64,000 nt of DNA from Dipteris shenzhenensis (lineage: Eukaryota; Polypodiophyta; Polypodiopsida; Gleicheniales), in the NCBI GenBank assembly GCA_047967505.1, contig CM106541.1; one strand, written 5' to 3'. The notes beneath the pieces are model-generated. The model searched no databases and was not told the origin of the DNA. It was given only the letters and a program-made list of their open reading frames with translations. Made by a program: the position numbers and the translations under genes. Each line of letters opens with the position of its first letter. Position 1 is the first letter of the stretch. Of the stretch, positions 22,230-32,353 are shown one piece after another.

Positions 22230-22497
22230 TGTTGGAAAGTGGGAGTGAAGGAGGACATCATGGAAGAGAGTGTGGGAACCAAATGGCAAAATGTTCCATT
22301 GAGTTGAGAGGAAGTCCTCTCTTTTATAACTCCACAATCATAGGCACCACCCCATGTGGGAGCCTTTGCATTACATCATCACTTGTGTCATGGTCTATGG
22401 CACTAAATGTGCCTCTCCTACACACACACACAACCATATGACTGCTAATGGATGCACACATGCACCTAGCAAGCCCTTGATCACACATATCCCAACA
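22230..22497 (-). repeat. 5' LTR of gag-only copia F1
   Basis: 268 bp, followed by GCCTA. It lacks about 75 bp present in its partner at 9037-9379. Confidence 0.9.
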
Positions 22498-22805
22498 GCC
22501 TACAGCTGCTACTTTTAGTTTTGAAGCTGACTACAGGGCAGCCTTCACAGCTATAGTAGAAAGTGTGTTTAGCTCCGTAAGTTACTCTTAGATCTTCATG
22601 TCAACCAGGACACTTCTATGATCATCTACACTTACAACCAAAGTGCTTTAGCCATTGCGCTCAATCTACTGTTTCACGCGCTTACGAAGCACATTGAGGT
22701 GCACTATCATTATGTTCCAGAGCGATGGTCAGCTGGGATATTCAGTTGTCCTCGTTCCCACGGAGTACAACTTAGCAAATCTCTTCATGAAGGCTCTACC
22801 ATGGA
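22498..22805 (+). pseudogene. Copia F2 RNase H, C-terminal remnant
   Basis: It resumes the F2 pol interrupted at 9036. Reading across frames gives the usual copia RNase H end: a CEAEY-type motif (FEADYRAAFTAIVES), a TDNQSAL-type motif (TYNQSALAIA), then a HIEVHYHYV motif near 22690 and the NLANLFMKALP terminus near 22770-22800. It is heavily mutated. At about 22805 it meets an oppositely oriented LTR fragment. Confidence 0.78.
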
Positions 22806-23095
22806 GATGGAATATGAGGGAGCAAACAACAAGCTGAAGAAAACAAGAGTACTTGCAAATGGATGATGAGAAAGTATTATTACTGGCCCAATATAGGCCC
22901 CAAAGTCAACCACAAGTGTTGACCAATGACGTCGACCTGAGGGTTGAGACTGATTCTAACTAGCCTATAAGGCCATACTAGGGCTAAGTGCTAACAAACA
23001 CCCCCTCCATGGTATGGCTGAAGTATCTTGGATACATCTCAGGTATACCTGGAAACTATATCATGGTGGCACATGTTCGTCCAATATGGATATAT
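22806..23095 (-). repeat. Inverted F2-family LTR fragment and polypurine tract
   Basis: Read on the minus strand, this matches the 3' end of the F2 copy at 40660-40960: part of the post-pol sequence, the run GGAGGGGGTG, then an LTR starting TGTTAGCACTTAGCCCTAG near 22996. It therefore joins F2 pol in head-to-head orientation, a sign of rearrangement or a second truncated insertion. Confidence 0.7.
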
Positions 23096-23099
23096 TATA

Positions 23100-23975
23100 T
23101 TGCTCCCCATACCCAACAGGAATGTATGCAGCAAGAAGGGCGCCTGTTTGGAGGTGTTCTTAGGCTAGAAAGAGGGCGAGGACAGGTCGATTTATGGGCA
23201 TGACTACCTGGGCCAATGGCAGGCTGCCACGTGGCCAGGTAGGACTTCCAAAGGGCCTTAAGAAGAGTGCCCTACAGGTCAGCTTGACAAACCAGCAAGG
23301 TCTGCCACTAGGGGGGACTGTTTGGTCAGCCTATTTGCCCCTACTAGGTAGGTTGGCTGAGGGGCTTCCAACCCTATATAAAGGGAGCCCTTGAGGCTCA
23401 TTTCTAATCATCTGGAGCAGCATTTCAAGAGCCAATTGAGCAGTACACAACCAGCCAGAAGGGTTTCCACAAGTCAAGGGAGGTGGCAAGGACCTGCAGA
23501 CATAGCTCACAGGAAGGTCCACACCACCGCTAACAGTTAGGGCAGCAAAGTGTAGAGATCAAGGCACAGAGACTAACGTATACAGAAGCTCAGCAAGGAG
23601 CACGTGGGCTCAGGGATCTAGAAGCGCCACGGAGGTAGTAGGCTAACACCTTTTAGGGGGGTAAGGACAATTTGGTGGGATCTAGAAGTGCCACGGAGGT
23701 AGTAGGCCAACACTTTTCAGGGTAAGGACAATTTGGTGGGACTCTGGACTTCTTTTGTATTGTGTCCAGTCGGATGGGAATATATTTTAATTGGTTCATA
23801 TTTCTTGTGAAGCATTGTCTACTTACTGGCTTGCACATACACATGTTTGTTGAGTACACACAAGTAAAGAGGTTTTGGATTCCGTAATTAAACACTTCTG
23901 CGTGAGCTCCTGGGACACTCTATCAATCTTCACGGGGGAGGGGGGGGGTACCCTCTGTTTGGTTCATTTCTAACA
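23100..23975 (+). repeat. Diverged partial LTR related to the 37318-40083 family
   Basis: It shares with the 1-kb LTR at 37318-38334, in order: a CCCAACAGGAA block, a TATATAAAGGGAGCC promoter near 23375, TTTTGTATTGTGTCC near 23755, CACAAGTAAAGA near 23862, GTGAGCTCCTGGG and the end TTTCTAACA at 23975. An internal direct repeat of about 64 bp (from about 23613) is particular to this copy. The 5' part is missing. Confidence 0.72.
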
Positions 23976-24402
23976 CATTAGTTACATTACAGCTATGTTT
24001 CGGGAGGACAATGTTTATGACACCATTACAGCCTGGAACATTTAGAAAGCACAATCCAGCCTCGTGATGGGGAGACAGTGGATTTCACCAGCTGCCACTC
24101 TGGTCAACATTGGCTGGATAACATGTACACTATGCCCTCGGTTTGGGAGTGAGCTACGGAGGGTTCCAAGATGACCATCGAGCAGCATCAGCTTTCCTGC
24201 AAGGCTTGGCCTGCAGGCATCTTTTCTATCCAGGAATCCATTAGCTGTATAGGCCTTCTGGCACCTGCTCCCAAGTTACCAAATGTTTCCGATGGTGTGG
24301 CTGCAAGGCAGCCAGTTTCTCCTTTTATTATCAACACCTCATAGACAGCTAATTTGTATTATTTCAAAGCATGTAATAGAAGGAACTTTTATTTTTGGGT
24401 GG

Positions 24403-24410
<8 letters not shown>

Positions 24411-24444
<34 letters not shown>
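24411..24444 (+). repeat. Poly-G tract of 34
   Basis: An unbroken run of 34 G on the plus strand, followed by C and three more G. It could form G-quadruplexes and is prone to length error during sequencing or replication. Confidence 0.9.
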
Positions 24445-24840
24445 CGGGACGGCTCCAATTGGATGAAAGTGAGTTTACCTGATCAAATACCATGCAAATG
24501 AAAGTGCTCTGGTTGCCAAAAACTTGTTCAGGGCAATGCAATTATAGTGCGAAAACCTTTGCCCCTGAGGCAAAGACGACAACCGCTCCTCTCTCTCTCT
24601 TTGAATTTAGTTACCTGAGCATTGTAGGTAAAGCTCTAAATTTTGACAGTTATGCAACACAAAACTCCATAATATATATGATCGAATAATATAGTGCAAA
24701 AAGTTCCATATGCAACTGAAGAGTCATACAAAGAGCTTGAGAAATAGTGAGTCCTACAAGTATTGTAATTCTCAAAATCAGCACTTGCAAACCTCAGTAT
24801 AAAAAGTTTCAGAATCAGATTCTCAACAGGATGCACATAC

Positions 24841-24923
24841 CGCTTTATAAAAGGAAGTCGAGCACGTTCTTTATATGGCTCAAGAAGTACTCCAGCACTT
24901 TCGCGATAAAGTTTCATGCCAAT
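24841..24923 (-). other. Possible exon of an unidentified host gene
   Basis: On the minus strand the segment lies between an AG acceptor (GGGAACAG) and a GT donor (GTATGTGC). It translates to a protein-like 27-residue stretch (IGMKLYRESAGVLLEPYKER...) with balanced composition. I do not recognise the protein. Its phase does not join directly to the other candidate at 25345-25422, so at least one exon or a mutation would have to lie between. Confidence 0.25.
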
Positions 24924-25344
24924 CTGTTCCCATTACACTAGCTCTTATTTTACACTTCAATTAATTTCACATTCAAGCACTAATGACATAAAGATGGCAC
25001 CGATTGTACAAACTTAAGAGTATGTATAATCCCAAGTGTGTGGTATGGAAGGAAAACATATCCAGCAACCTTGAATTACCTTTTGAAAGATACAAATGGT
25101 GAAATCTGACACCATTGAGTGATACAACATTGACACACACACACACACACAGAGTTAAAATGTTTTACACAATAAGAACACAGAATTAACCTTGTAGCAA
25201 CAGCTGCATTCAAAAATTTAGCAATTATAATATAGGAATATAATCCATGTAACAGCTAAAACAGGATCAACAACATATGGCTTTAGAGAGCTGGCTGCTG
25301 GGCAGACATTAATAAGCATGATCTTTACAAATTTATAGCCTTAC

Positions 25345-25422
25345 TTGGCGCTGCATGTGTGGTGGCAGGACCACTTTGGAAAAACTCCGATCTTTTATCA
25401 CGAAAGGCATTGACTTGAATAT
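25345..25422 (-). other. Possible exon of an unidentified host gene
   Basis: On the minus strand: acceptor ATTCGCAG, 78 bp open, donor GTAAGG. The translation includes QVNAFRDKRSEFFQSGPATT. Exon-like boundaries and protein-like composition are the only evidence. A further open stretch with similar character (KLATLSHFILQKEKFYAPDT) lies at about 25740-25815 on the same strand. Confidence 0.25.
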
Positions 25423-26379
25423 CTGCGAATGAATAAAACATTGTCACCGTTATAGATCGAGACACTCCTTTTCCAGAATCAAACATGAAACAAATGATAC
25501 ACCCATTATAAATAAAGAAACAATTATAAGCTTAGCTTTGATGGTCAAAAACATTTTGAATGCTTAAAGAAAAATGCATTTTGGCAAGCAATGGTACCAC
25601 CTATAACAACAATCAATGTTAGACCAAAACCACACAAAAAATCATCAATAAGTGAATTAAGTCACGCTTGTCAAACCAAAATGTAGCTTCACCATGGGTT
25701 AATACATCCATCTGTACAATTGTAATCAAAACGTTGTGAAGGATATCAGTATCTGGAGCATAAAATTTCTCTTTCTGAAGTATGAAGTGACTCAAAGTTG
25801 CCAACTTAATTTGTTCTTGGACCTCACCAACTATAGCACTTGGATATAAACTCCAAATATAAACTCCTTATACTCCAACACTGAGAATGTAATATGTCAA
25901 TGGTATAATCACAATCCACTTGTCAAAGCAAAATGGGACAAGAAAGACCATAATCCACATCGTTTCATAAAAACTCAATATTGAAGATACTATGCTTGGA
26001 CAAATTGGCACAGTGAAAAATAAAAAAATTAATGGGATATGTTTGCGACACTGTACAAGGAAAGAAAATTTTGTAACTTTAGACACTAAGGAATTAAAGA
26101 AACATAACATCAGGTAAACTCAATCCTTGAAGACATCCAAAGAGACATGGAATACGTTTGCTACAAATTTTGAAGCAAAGAAAACTTCCAAAATTCTGAC
26201 ACTAAGAAATCAAAGAAACCAAAGCTTCCAAAAAGCAATTAGAAAGAATATGTTTATCCAAGAATAAAAAGGTACAACATTTAGCTAGAAACACTTGGGG
26301 GACCATGAGGCTTTAAAACATCACTCAAGCCATCCTAAATGGATTAGGTGAAGGTTGATGGCAACCTAGTGCACCCTTA

Positions 26380-26595
26380 GTGCTTGCAGGATATTTTCAT
26401 GGTGGTTCTATGTTTCAAGCAATGGCTGGCCAAGTTGGGAATGGTCAAGGAATGCTTGGAAATCACCCTATTGGTTTTCAGCTTGGAATGCAAGGTATGC
26501 AAGAGTTTATGCTTGGGGCTATGCAAGTCGGAATGCAGAAAGAAAGAAAGAAAGAAAATTTATTAAAGTCTTTCGGGAGACCGATGGGTCTATGA
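26380..26595 (+). other. 71-aa Met/Gly/Gln-rich reading frame, unidentified
   Basis: An open frame with many Met, Gly and Gln (GMQGMQEFMLGAMQVGMQ) that ends beside a GAAA tetranucleotide run (26541-26560). I see no domain. It may be a fragment of a low-complexity host exon or chance. Confidence 0.2.
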
Positions 26596-26619
26596 GACTG
26601 TGAAAATCCTGGTACAGGT

Positions 26620-27193
26620 TTTGCTGGATCCTTGGAGGAGCTCCCGTCTGCAGCTGCCCGCCACCGCCCGTCGCCATCACCCAGCCCCTTGGCAGCGCCT
26701 TGCTCCCTTGGCCGCGCCCTGCTCCCTTGGCAGCGCCCTGCTGCCTTGGCCGCGCAAGCTCCCTTGGCAGCGCCCTGCTCAGGTCGCCCCCCCTTCAGCC
26801 CGTCTGGCCGCGCGTCGCGCCCCCCTTCAGCCCGCCATCTGGCCGCGCCCTGCTGGTCGCGCTCCTTTGCCCTTCAGGTCGCCCCTTCAGGCCGCCTTTC
26901 AGGCCGCCAGTCGCTGTTGCCCGCCCCTCCCTTGCATTTGAGGCTGGGCTGCTTCAGGGCCCTCCGGGGCTGTTTTGCTTGTGTTCCGAGGAGCTGAGTT
27001 CCTGGGCTGTTTCCAGGCATTGGCGGAGCTTTCTGCTTCAGCATTGAGCGGCCTGTTTTCATCCCACGCAGGCTGAAGTTTGGGGCATTCATTATCCAGG
27101 TTTTTGGGGATTTACTTGTGGTTGGTTGCGAGTTCTTGGTGGGTATTTTCAGCAGAGGTAGCTCCTCCCCTCAGGACAGCGCAAGCTGAGACA
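26620..27193 (+). promoter_or_regulatory. GC-rich repeated 5' UTR of a LINE
   Basis: In contrast to the AT-rich surroundings, about 26640-26930 is strongly GC-rich and made of short repeats of the type CCTTGGC(C/A)GCGCCCTGCT and CCCCTTCAGCCCG. It ends just before the ORF1 start at 27194. CpG-rich repeated 5' regions with internal promoter activity are common in L1-type LINEs; that it promotes transcription here is inference. Confidence 0.55.
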
Positions 27194-28736
27194 ATGGAGG
27201 ACACTAATGCCACTCCCGTCGCCGAACCTGAGGAGATTGAAGTCACAGTTTCTTTTCCTCCCGACATTGTGCAGATGATTGAGGTAGCAGAGGAGGGTTT
27301 TCGTTTGACGCACATCATTGGCTTTCTACCTGGTAGAGGCCAACAGTTATGTGATTGGGTGTACACCAGCATGGCCTCATTGGGTGTCTCAGTTACGGTT
27401 TTCCGATTGCTTGGCAGAGGGTACTTTTCTTTTGGCCTTCAGTCTGCAGAGCAGGCTCAAAGAGTACTTATGAGCTCACCGATTCAGTTTCAGAGCAGAG
27501 TCATCCATTTGTGGCCTTGGCGGAAGCACTTCAGTTCTACTTTCCCGGGACCGCGACAGGTCTCTTTTTGGATGCTTTTCCCTGGACTTCCTAATGAGGT
27601 CAGCTCTTGTTGCAGAGCTGTGGAGCATATGGCTAGTGTGGCAAGTACAGTCATCCCATCAGGTGCTAGCCTTTCCTATGCTCAGTCACTTGCTGGTACA
27701 GGTGTTACGAGGGTCAAACTCACTTCAAAGTTCCCCCCTCCTCGACCTTTGTCTACTTTGATTTCGTACTCCACGGGAGATGGGGTCCAGATGCAGCAGA
27801 GGGTTTTGTACAAGGGTCTTCCTGATCAGTGTCTTTTCTGTCGAAAGAGAGGTCACTTTATTAGGGATTGCCCTAGTCGTCAGCCTCGATCAGAGACTCC
27901 GGATCCATCTCATCCTACGAGTGACCCAAACCTACAGCTCAACCTCCAGGGGTCTCTGAGCCTGCTTCGACTCATTCAGCAGAGCGAGAGGAGACTCCTC
28001 CGGGGGAGACTCCAGTGGACTCAGAGGACTTGGAGATGCCTCCAACTGAACAGCTTTCACGAAGAGCTCGGAGGAGACGGAGACAGAGGGAGAGTCAGCA
28101 GTACGAGCAGCCCCAGGTACGAGCTCACATATGGCAAAGAGTTGAGACACATGTGCACGAAACCCCGGAAAGGGGAGATGCAGAGGACCATCCGCAGGCA
28201 GGTCTTGACACTGTGCAGGAGATGGTAGCTCAGGGAGTCAAGACACATGTGCAGGAGACCCTAGAAAGGGGAGATGCGGAGGACCATCTGCAAGCAAGTC
28301 TTCACACTGTGCAGGAGACAGTAGCTCAGGATTTGATGACTCTTGACACTACTACCACGGAGGTTCAGATATTGGTTACTGAGACAGTTATCCAGCAGGA
28401 CACTGCTCAGGCTGCAGTTACTGTGATGGATGCCTCTTCCCAGCAGTCCATTGACAGAGTGGTATTTTACGACAAAGGTAAGAGTCAGAGCCCGTCCCAA
28501 GATCTCATGCGCCTATATGAGGTTCCCTCGAGACCTCTTTCTCTTCCCCGTCGCACAGTACCTTCTTTTGTTGCTATGCGGAGCGTCCTTTTAGACACCC
28601 CTCCCAGTACAGCCTCATCCTCGCAGCTTTTCACTCCTGGTTTATCCAGATCTTTTGCGAGTGCGGTCACAGATTTCGCTCACTACAGTCTCAAAACGGG
28701 CCAACCAACCATTTCTACAAAAAAGAGGTTATGAAG
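27194..28736 (+). pseudogene. L1-type LINE ORF1 (DUF4283-like plus CCHC knuckle), frameshifted
   Basis: ATG at 27194 is the first Met after the GC-rich leader. The N-terminal region resembles the DUF4283 RNA-binding fold of plant LINE ORF1 (LCDWVYTSMASLGVSVTVFRLLGRGYFSFGL). A knuckle CLFCRKRGHFIRDC (CX2CX4HX4C) lies near 27832-27873. After about 27930 the coding trace moves to another frame (28015-28736), which holds an Arg-rich patch and two tandem 32-residue repeats (28141-28236 and 28237-28332, VxTHVxETxERGDAEDH...). One frameshift therefore splits ORF1. No ORF2 (endonuclease and RT) follows: at about 28850 the sequence turns into opposite-strand LINE debris. The element is thus 3' truncated or interrupted. 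Confidence 0.75.
28141..28332 (+). repeat. Two tandem 96-bp repeats inside LINE ORF1
   Basis: Units 28141-28236 and 28237-28332 share most bases and encode two similar 32-residue blocks in frame. The block is acidic and Gln-rich and may be helical. Confidence 0.85.
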
Positions 28737-28849
28737 GACTGTGTGTCTAGTCCTGATACAAAAAATATGTGTCTACCTCCAGATGATACAAAGAAGAAGG
28801 GGGGGCACCAAAAATGGGGCAGAGGGGGGAGATACAGTATACATGTCCA

Positions 28850-29835
28850 GGTGGTGATCGTCAGAGACCAATCATAGAGGGGCTGTCAAATGGGAGGTCG
28901 AAAAAACCCTGCGATAGATGATTGGCCTCTGACGTCACGCGGCCTAGTCGAGCTCGGTCGTCGGGGGCAACGGGTGGCCCTGTGGATGAGGGCAACGGTA
29001 ACCCTGGTGGGGCGGGCAGAGAGCAGAGACGAGATGTCATGGACCTGGATGTGTGAGTCTGTCCGCTGACGCAGCTGTCGTGGCTCTGGCTCTCGCTCAC
29101 GTCCACGTCGTCGGCTAGACTGAGAAGAGGTATCCTGTGACTCAAAGAAGTCAGTGATAGGCCGCTAGGTGTCCTCACGCTGTGTGTGCTGCTCGTGTCG
29201 CCGTGCTCGGAGAGAGGTATCTCGGTGGCGAGTCATCTCATGTAAGAAAGCAGCTAGGCATCACTGATCCGGGAACTGCAGCATGTGTGGGAGGGAGCCG
29301 AATCCGTTGCAGAAGAGGCAGTGGTATCGGCCTCAAATGGCATAATAGATAGGACATCTGAAAGCAAAGTGCTCCTCCGACTCGATCTCCTGCAAGTCGC
29401 AAAGTGGGCAAAGGCAGTCCTCTCGTGGGATACCCTCTGCGCGTCCGCTCTCGATCCGTAATCGGTGTGACGAGACCCTAAACTGACCGAGGGCTGGATC
29501 CATGGGATCTCCTGCTTTGTGGATGGGTGTGATAGTGTTCAGGGTCCAGGCTCTGGGGAACCCATGGCAAACAGCTTCATTGAACAGCGTTGCCAGGATG
29601 GGGGCTAGAGTTTTGATGCCATAGGCAACAAACTCTGTGCATAGGCCCTCATGATCCTTAGCTCGACCGTTATGAAGCTTATGCGCTGCGTGGGTGACTC
29701 CCTGGGTTGTGAAGAGGATACAAGAATTGGGGCGGGGGGTGGCTGAGAGGTCGGGAGGAGGCTGATCAGGGATATCATAGAGTGTGCGTGCGTAGGTGTT
29801 GCAAGAGCAGGAGAGATCTTGGCTGGAGGTTTGAG
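28850..29835 (-). mobile_element. LINE fragment with internal deletion
   Basis: Minus-strand translation gives the pre-RT and early RT text (FNEAVCHGFP, ITPIHKAGDPMDP at about 29500-29590). It then passes straight into the C-terminal zinc-binding region of LINE ORF2 (IPREDCLCPLCDLQEIESEEHFAFRCPIY at about 29345-29440). Most of RT is missing between them. Many stops are present. The L1-type family is the same as the pieces at 30085-30310, 31245-31740 and 32880-34950. Confidence 0.7.
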
Positions 29836-30084
29836 TGATTCATTCCCTCTGTTTTCTAACACTAATATATCATGAAGTTCCTCAATTCTAGCTCCACACA
29901 GAAGGCATATCCTCTGACACATCTATTGGAAAGGTTTAAGAAGATTCACATTTCAAGCATTATGAATCCTTCAAAGATCCGGTAGCTTCAAACAGTAAGC
30001 TACATCACTAATTTGCTAACATACGATGCAAATCCCTACAAAAGCATCCATCTCTTGTCACAAAGCTGGCCAAAGCTAGGATAT

Positions 30085-30310
30085 CAACCCTGTATGCAAC
30101 AAAGTCAGTGCATAAACCCTCGTGATCTTTTGCTCGGCCATTATGAAGCTTCATTACTATGTCCTTGACACCGCCCTTAGTGAATAGGGTGCAAGAGGTA
30201 GGTCATGGTGTGTGTGAGAGGTCAGGAGTGGAGCTCATATAATGTGCGGGCGTAGCTGTGCCAAATCTAAGTATCTGTGAGTGGTGAGGGGGACCGCCGT
30301 CCAAGGAACC
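30085..30310 (-). mobile_element. LINE fragment, segment upstream of RT
   Basis: The text around GCTCGGCCATTATGAAGCTT and the following 150 bp repeats that of 29640-29800 and 31600-31740 with differences. It is the stretch just upstream of the RT core. No open frame remains. Confidence 0.6.
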
Positions 30311-31244
30311 TCAGCCAAAAGTCCTTGGAGTTGTTACTAGACAAAATGTTCAATAATGCATGCTCGTTTCGACGAACGAAGGCTTGTTTCTTCTGCAAAC
30401 TAGACAATGGTACTCGTGTATTGTGTCCGGTTCGCTCGGGAGGCCATGCTTGGTCTCGAACCGGAGTTGTCGGCGAAGAGCCTTACACTTGTCATTGTAC
30501 CAGCTATTGCATGGTACAAACCCTAGAGACGGTGGACGAGTAGATGGTGTGGTGTACGGGAAACGTGAAGGGCAGCCTCGTGCAACGAACGACTAAACAG
30601 AGGGGCAAGGTCCTCTAGGAGGGTTACGTGGGCATTCGCAACCTATGTCGAGCAACATACACCATCTGTTGCGCCAAAGCCTTCTATGCAATTCTACATC
30701 CTTGCCTCCAACCCTAACGGACCACAATTATCAAATCACAATTGCACGATGTTTGCTACTATTGATCACGACTTGTCGTTGAACTGGCCATAAAAAAGAT
30801 TTCTACAATCCCCAAGCCTCAACTCAGATTGGCCTCCCCAATGACCATCGCACAACCAAACCACACCCCCAAATGGAGCGTAACACACTTTGCTTCGATG
30901 CTCCACAATCCCTGGGACCCAAATGCATCTTAATTCAACCTAGACAATCTTCAAGTATTGCCTGTTGTAGTACCGAGCTCCAAGTGACGTTAACGAATCC
31001 TTGCAACGCACTGCTCTACTGAATCCCATCGTTATCAATCTAGCTCAGCGCAACTACCATCTGACAAATCCTCCACGGTAAACAATTGCTAATTCAACAG
31101 CTTAGAAACAAAGCTACTTCCTATAGGTCTGTCACACAGCATACTACCTCACTCAACTGTAGTTGACAATCGTCGTTGAAATTTTGATGCAAATCGTTTA
31201 CTTATTCCATCGATCAACTATGCAATTGCAACCTACTTCAAAAC
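30311..31244. other. No recognisable gene
   Basis: The 88-aa plus-strand frame at 30277-30543 has several Cys but no spacing I recognise. The rest shows frequent stops on both strands. Confidence 0.35.
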
Positions 31245-31740
31245 AGTATCACTCACTCAGATTCCGTGCCCTGGCCTCCTCGATGATATATCTAAGTGTG
31301 AGTATATGATCCATCATCCCATGGTCACGTCGGAACCCGGCTTGCCCCTCTGCTCTGAGCCCCTGCATCTCTGCAAACTGGCTAACTTCGGTGTCAAGTA
31401 CTGATGCATAGATCTTGAACGTAACATGCCCCATCATGATGGTCCTATAGTTCTCTGGATTCATGGGATCCCCTGCCTTGTGAATAGGGTCCAAATGCGT
31501 GGAAAGCCAAGGCAAATAGCTTCATTAAAGAGCTTTGCTAGGATCACGGCTAGGATCTTAATCCCATATGCAATGAATTCAGTGCATAAACCCTCATGAC
31601 CTCTTTGCTCGGCCATTCTGAAGCTTCATCACGGCGTCCTTAACACCACCCTTAGTGAAAAGAGTGCAGAGGTGAATGTGAGAGGTCAGGGGCGGGCTGA
31701 CCTATAATGTCATGTAACGTGTGCTAATAGGCGTGCCAAA
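31245..31740 (-). mobile_element. LINE reverse-transcriptase fragment
   Basis: An 88-aa open stretch (31249-31515) reads IHKAGDPMNPENYRTIMMGHV and QAGFRRDHGMMDHILTLRYIIEEA. These are the first two conserved blocks of a LINE RT. Upstream of it (31560-31740) is the same pre-RT segment found at 29640 and 30120. It breaks off at about 31245. Confidence 0.82.
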
Positions 31741-32313
31741 CCTGAGTACCTAACAAAAGCCTTACACTGTACTACAGACCAGGAGATTGTCCATGTGTAA
31801 ACAGTAAGCATCTGCTATTGTAATCTTAAAATGGACAACTATCAAGCACCTCAGCCAGAAGTACTAATACATTCTAACTTTGGGACTCATTCAGTCAATC
31901 AATGACACTTTTCCTGCATGCTAACTGTATATGTAAAGAGATGCCTTTTTCCTCATGTTTTGGATACCATTAGGCAGTGCAGATTAGCCATATGTCAAGC
32001 GAAATTGCTACATCCTAGTCACAGCAGAATAGTTTCCTCAACAACTACACTGTACTTCAGACCAGGAGATTGTCCATGTGTACACAGTAACTATGTGCTA
32101 TTGTAATATAAAAATGGATGACTATCAAGACGTGTGTCTGCCAGATTTTCTCTTTGACAGAAGTCAATCATAGGAAGGTCTCCATCAATGCAATCCAAGA
32201 GTCGATGAAGGCATTCACTTACAAGAAAGATACTAGTGTGCCTAAAAGGGACATCAGATATACATGTACAATAAAAAATCAGGGGAGCAGAGAGAGAGAG
32301 AGAGAGAGAGAGA

Positions 32314-32353
<40 letters not shown>

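Larger units (their letters stand above)
9037..22497 (-). mobile_element. Gag-only non-autonomous copia element (family F1), carrying nested insertions
   Basis: The ends are an LTR at 9037-9379 and an LTR at 22230-22497, both TGTTGG...CCAACA, flanked by a perfect 5-bp duplication GCCTA (9032-9036 and 22498-22502). A primer-binding site (TGGTATCATAGC, minus) abuts the right LTR, and a G-rich purine tract abuts the left one. Without the nested gypsy element it is about 2.8 kb. It codes only for a copia-type Gag (about 20400-21214); pol is missing. Sequence near its 3' end (CATGGCCTACATCAT and neighbours) matches the 509-2392 element, so both belong to one gag-only family. It inserted into the RNase H of the older F2 copia. 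Confidence 0.93.
23976..26375. other. Mostly unannotated; AT-rich, with possible host exons on the minus strand
   Basis: No transposon domain is visible. It contains a poly-G tract (24411-24444), a short CA run (25135-25150) and two exon-like segments on the minus strand listed separately. The remainder is AT-rich, with polypyrimidine runs on the minus strand as in plant introns. Confidence 0.35.

Noticed and set aside
26600-27047. Three overlapping Ala/Pro/Arg-rich frames
   Set aside because: Stop-poor by GC content and short repeats; the segment fits a LINE 5' region and has no domain.
30277-30543. 88-aa Cys-containing frame as a small secreted protein
   Set aside because: No signal peptide, irregular Cys spacing, and LINE debris on both sides.
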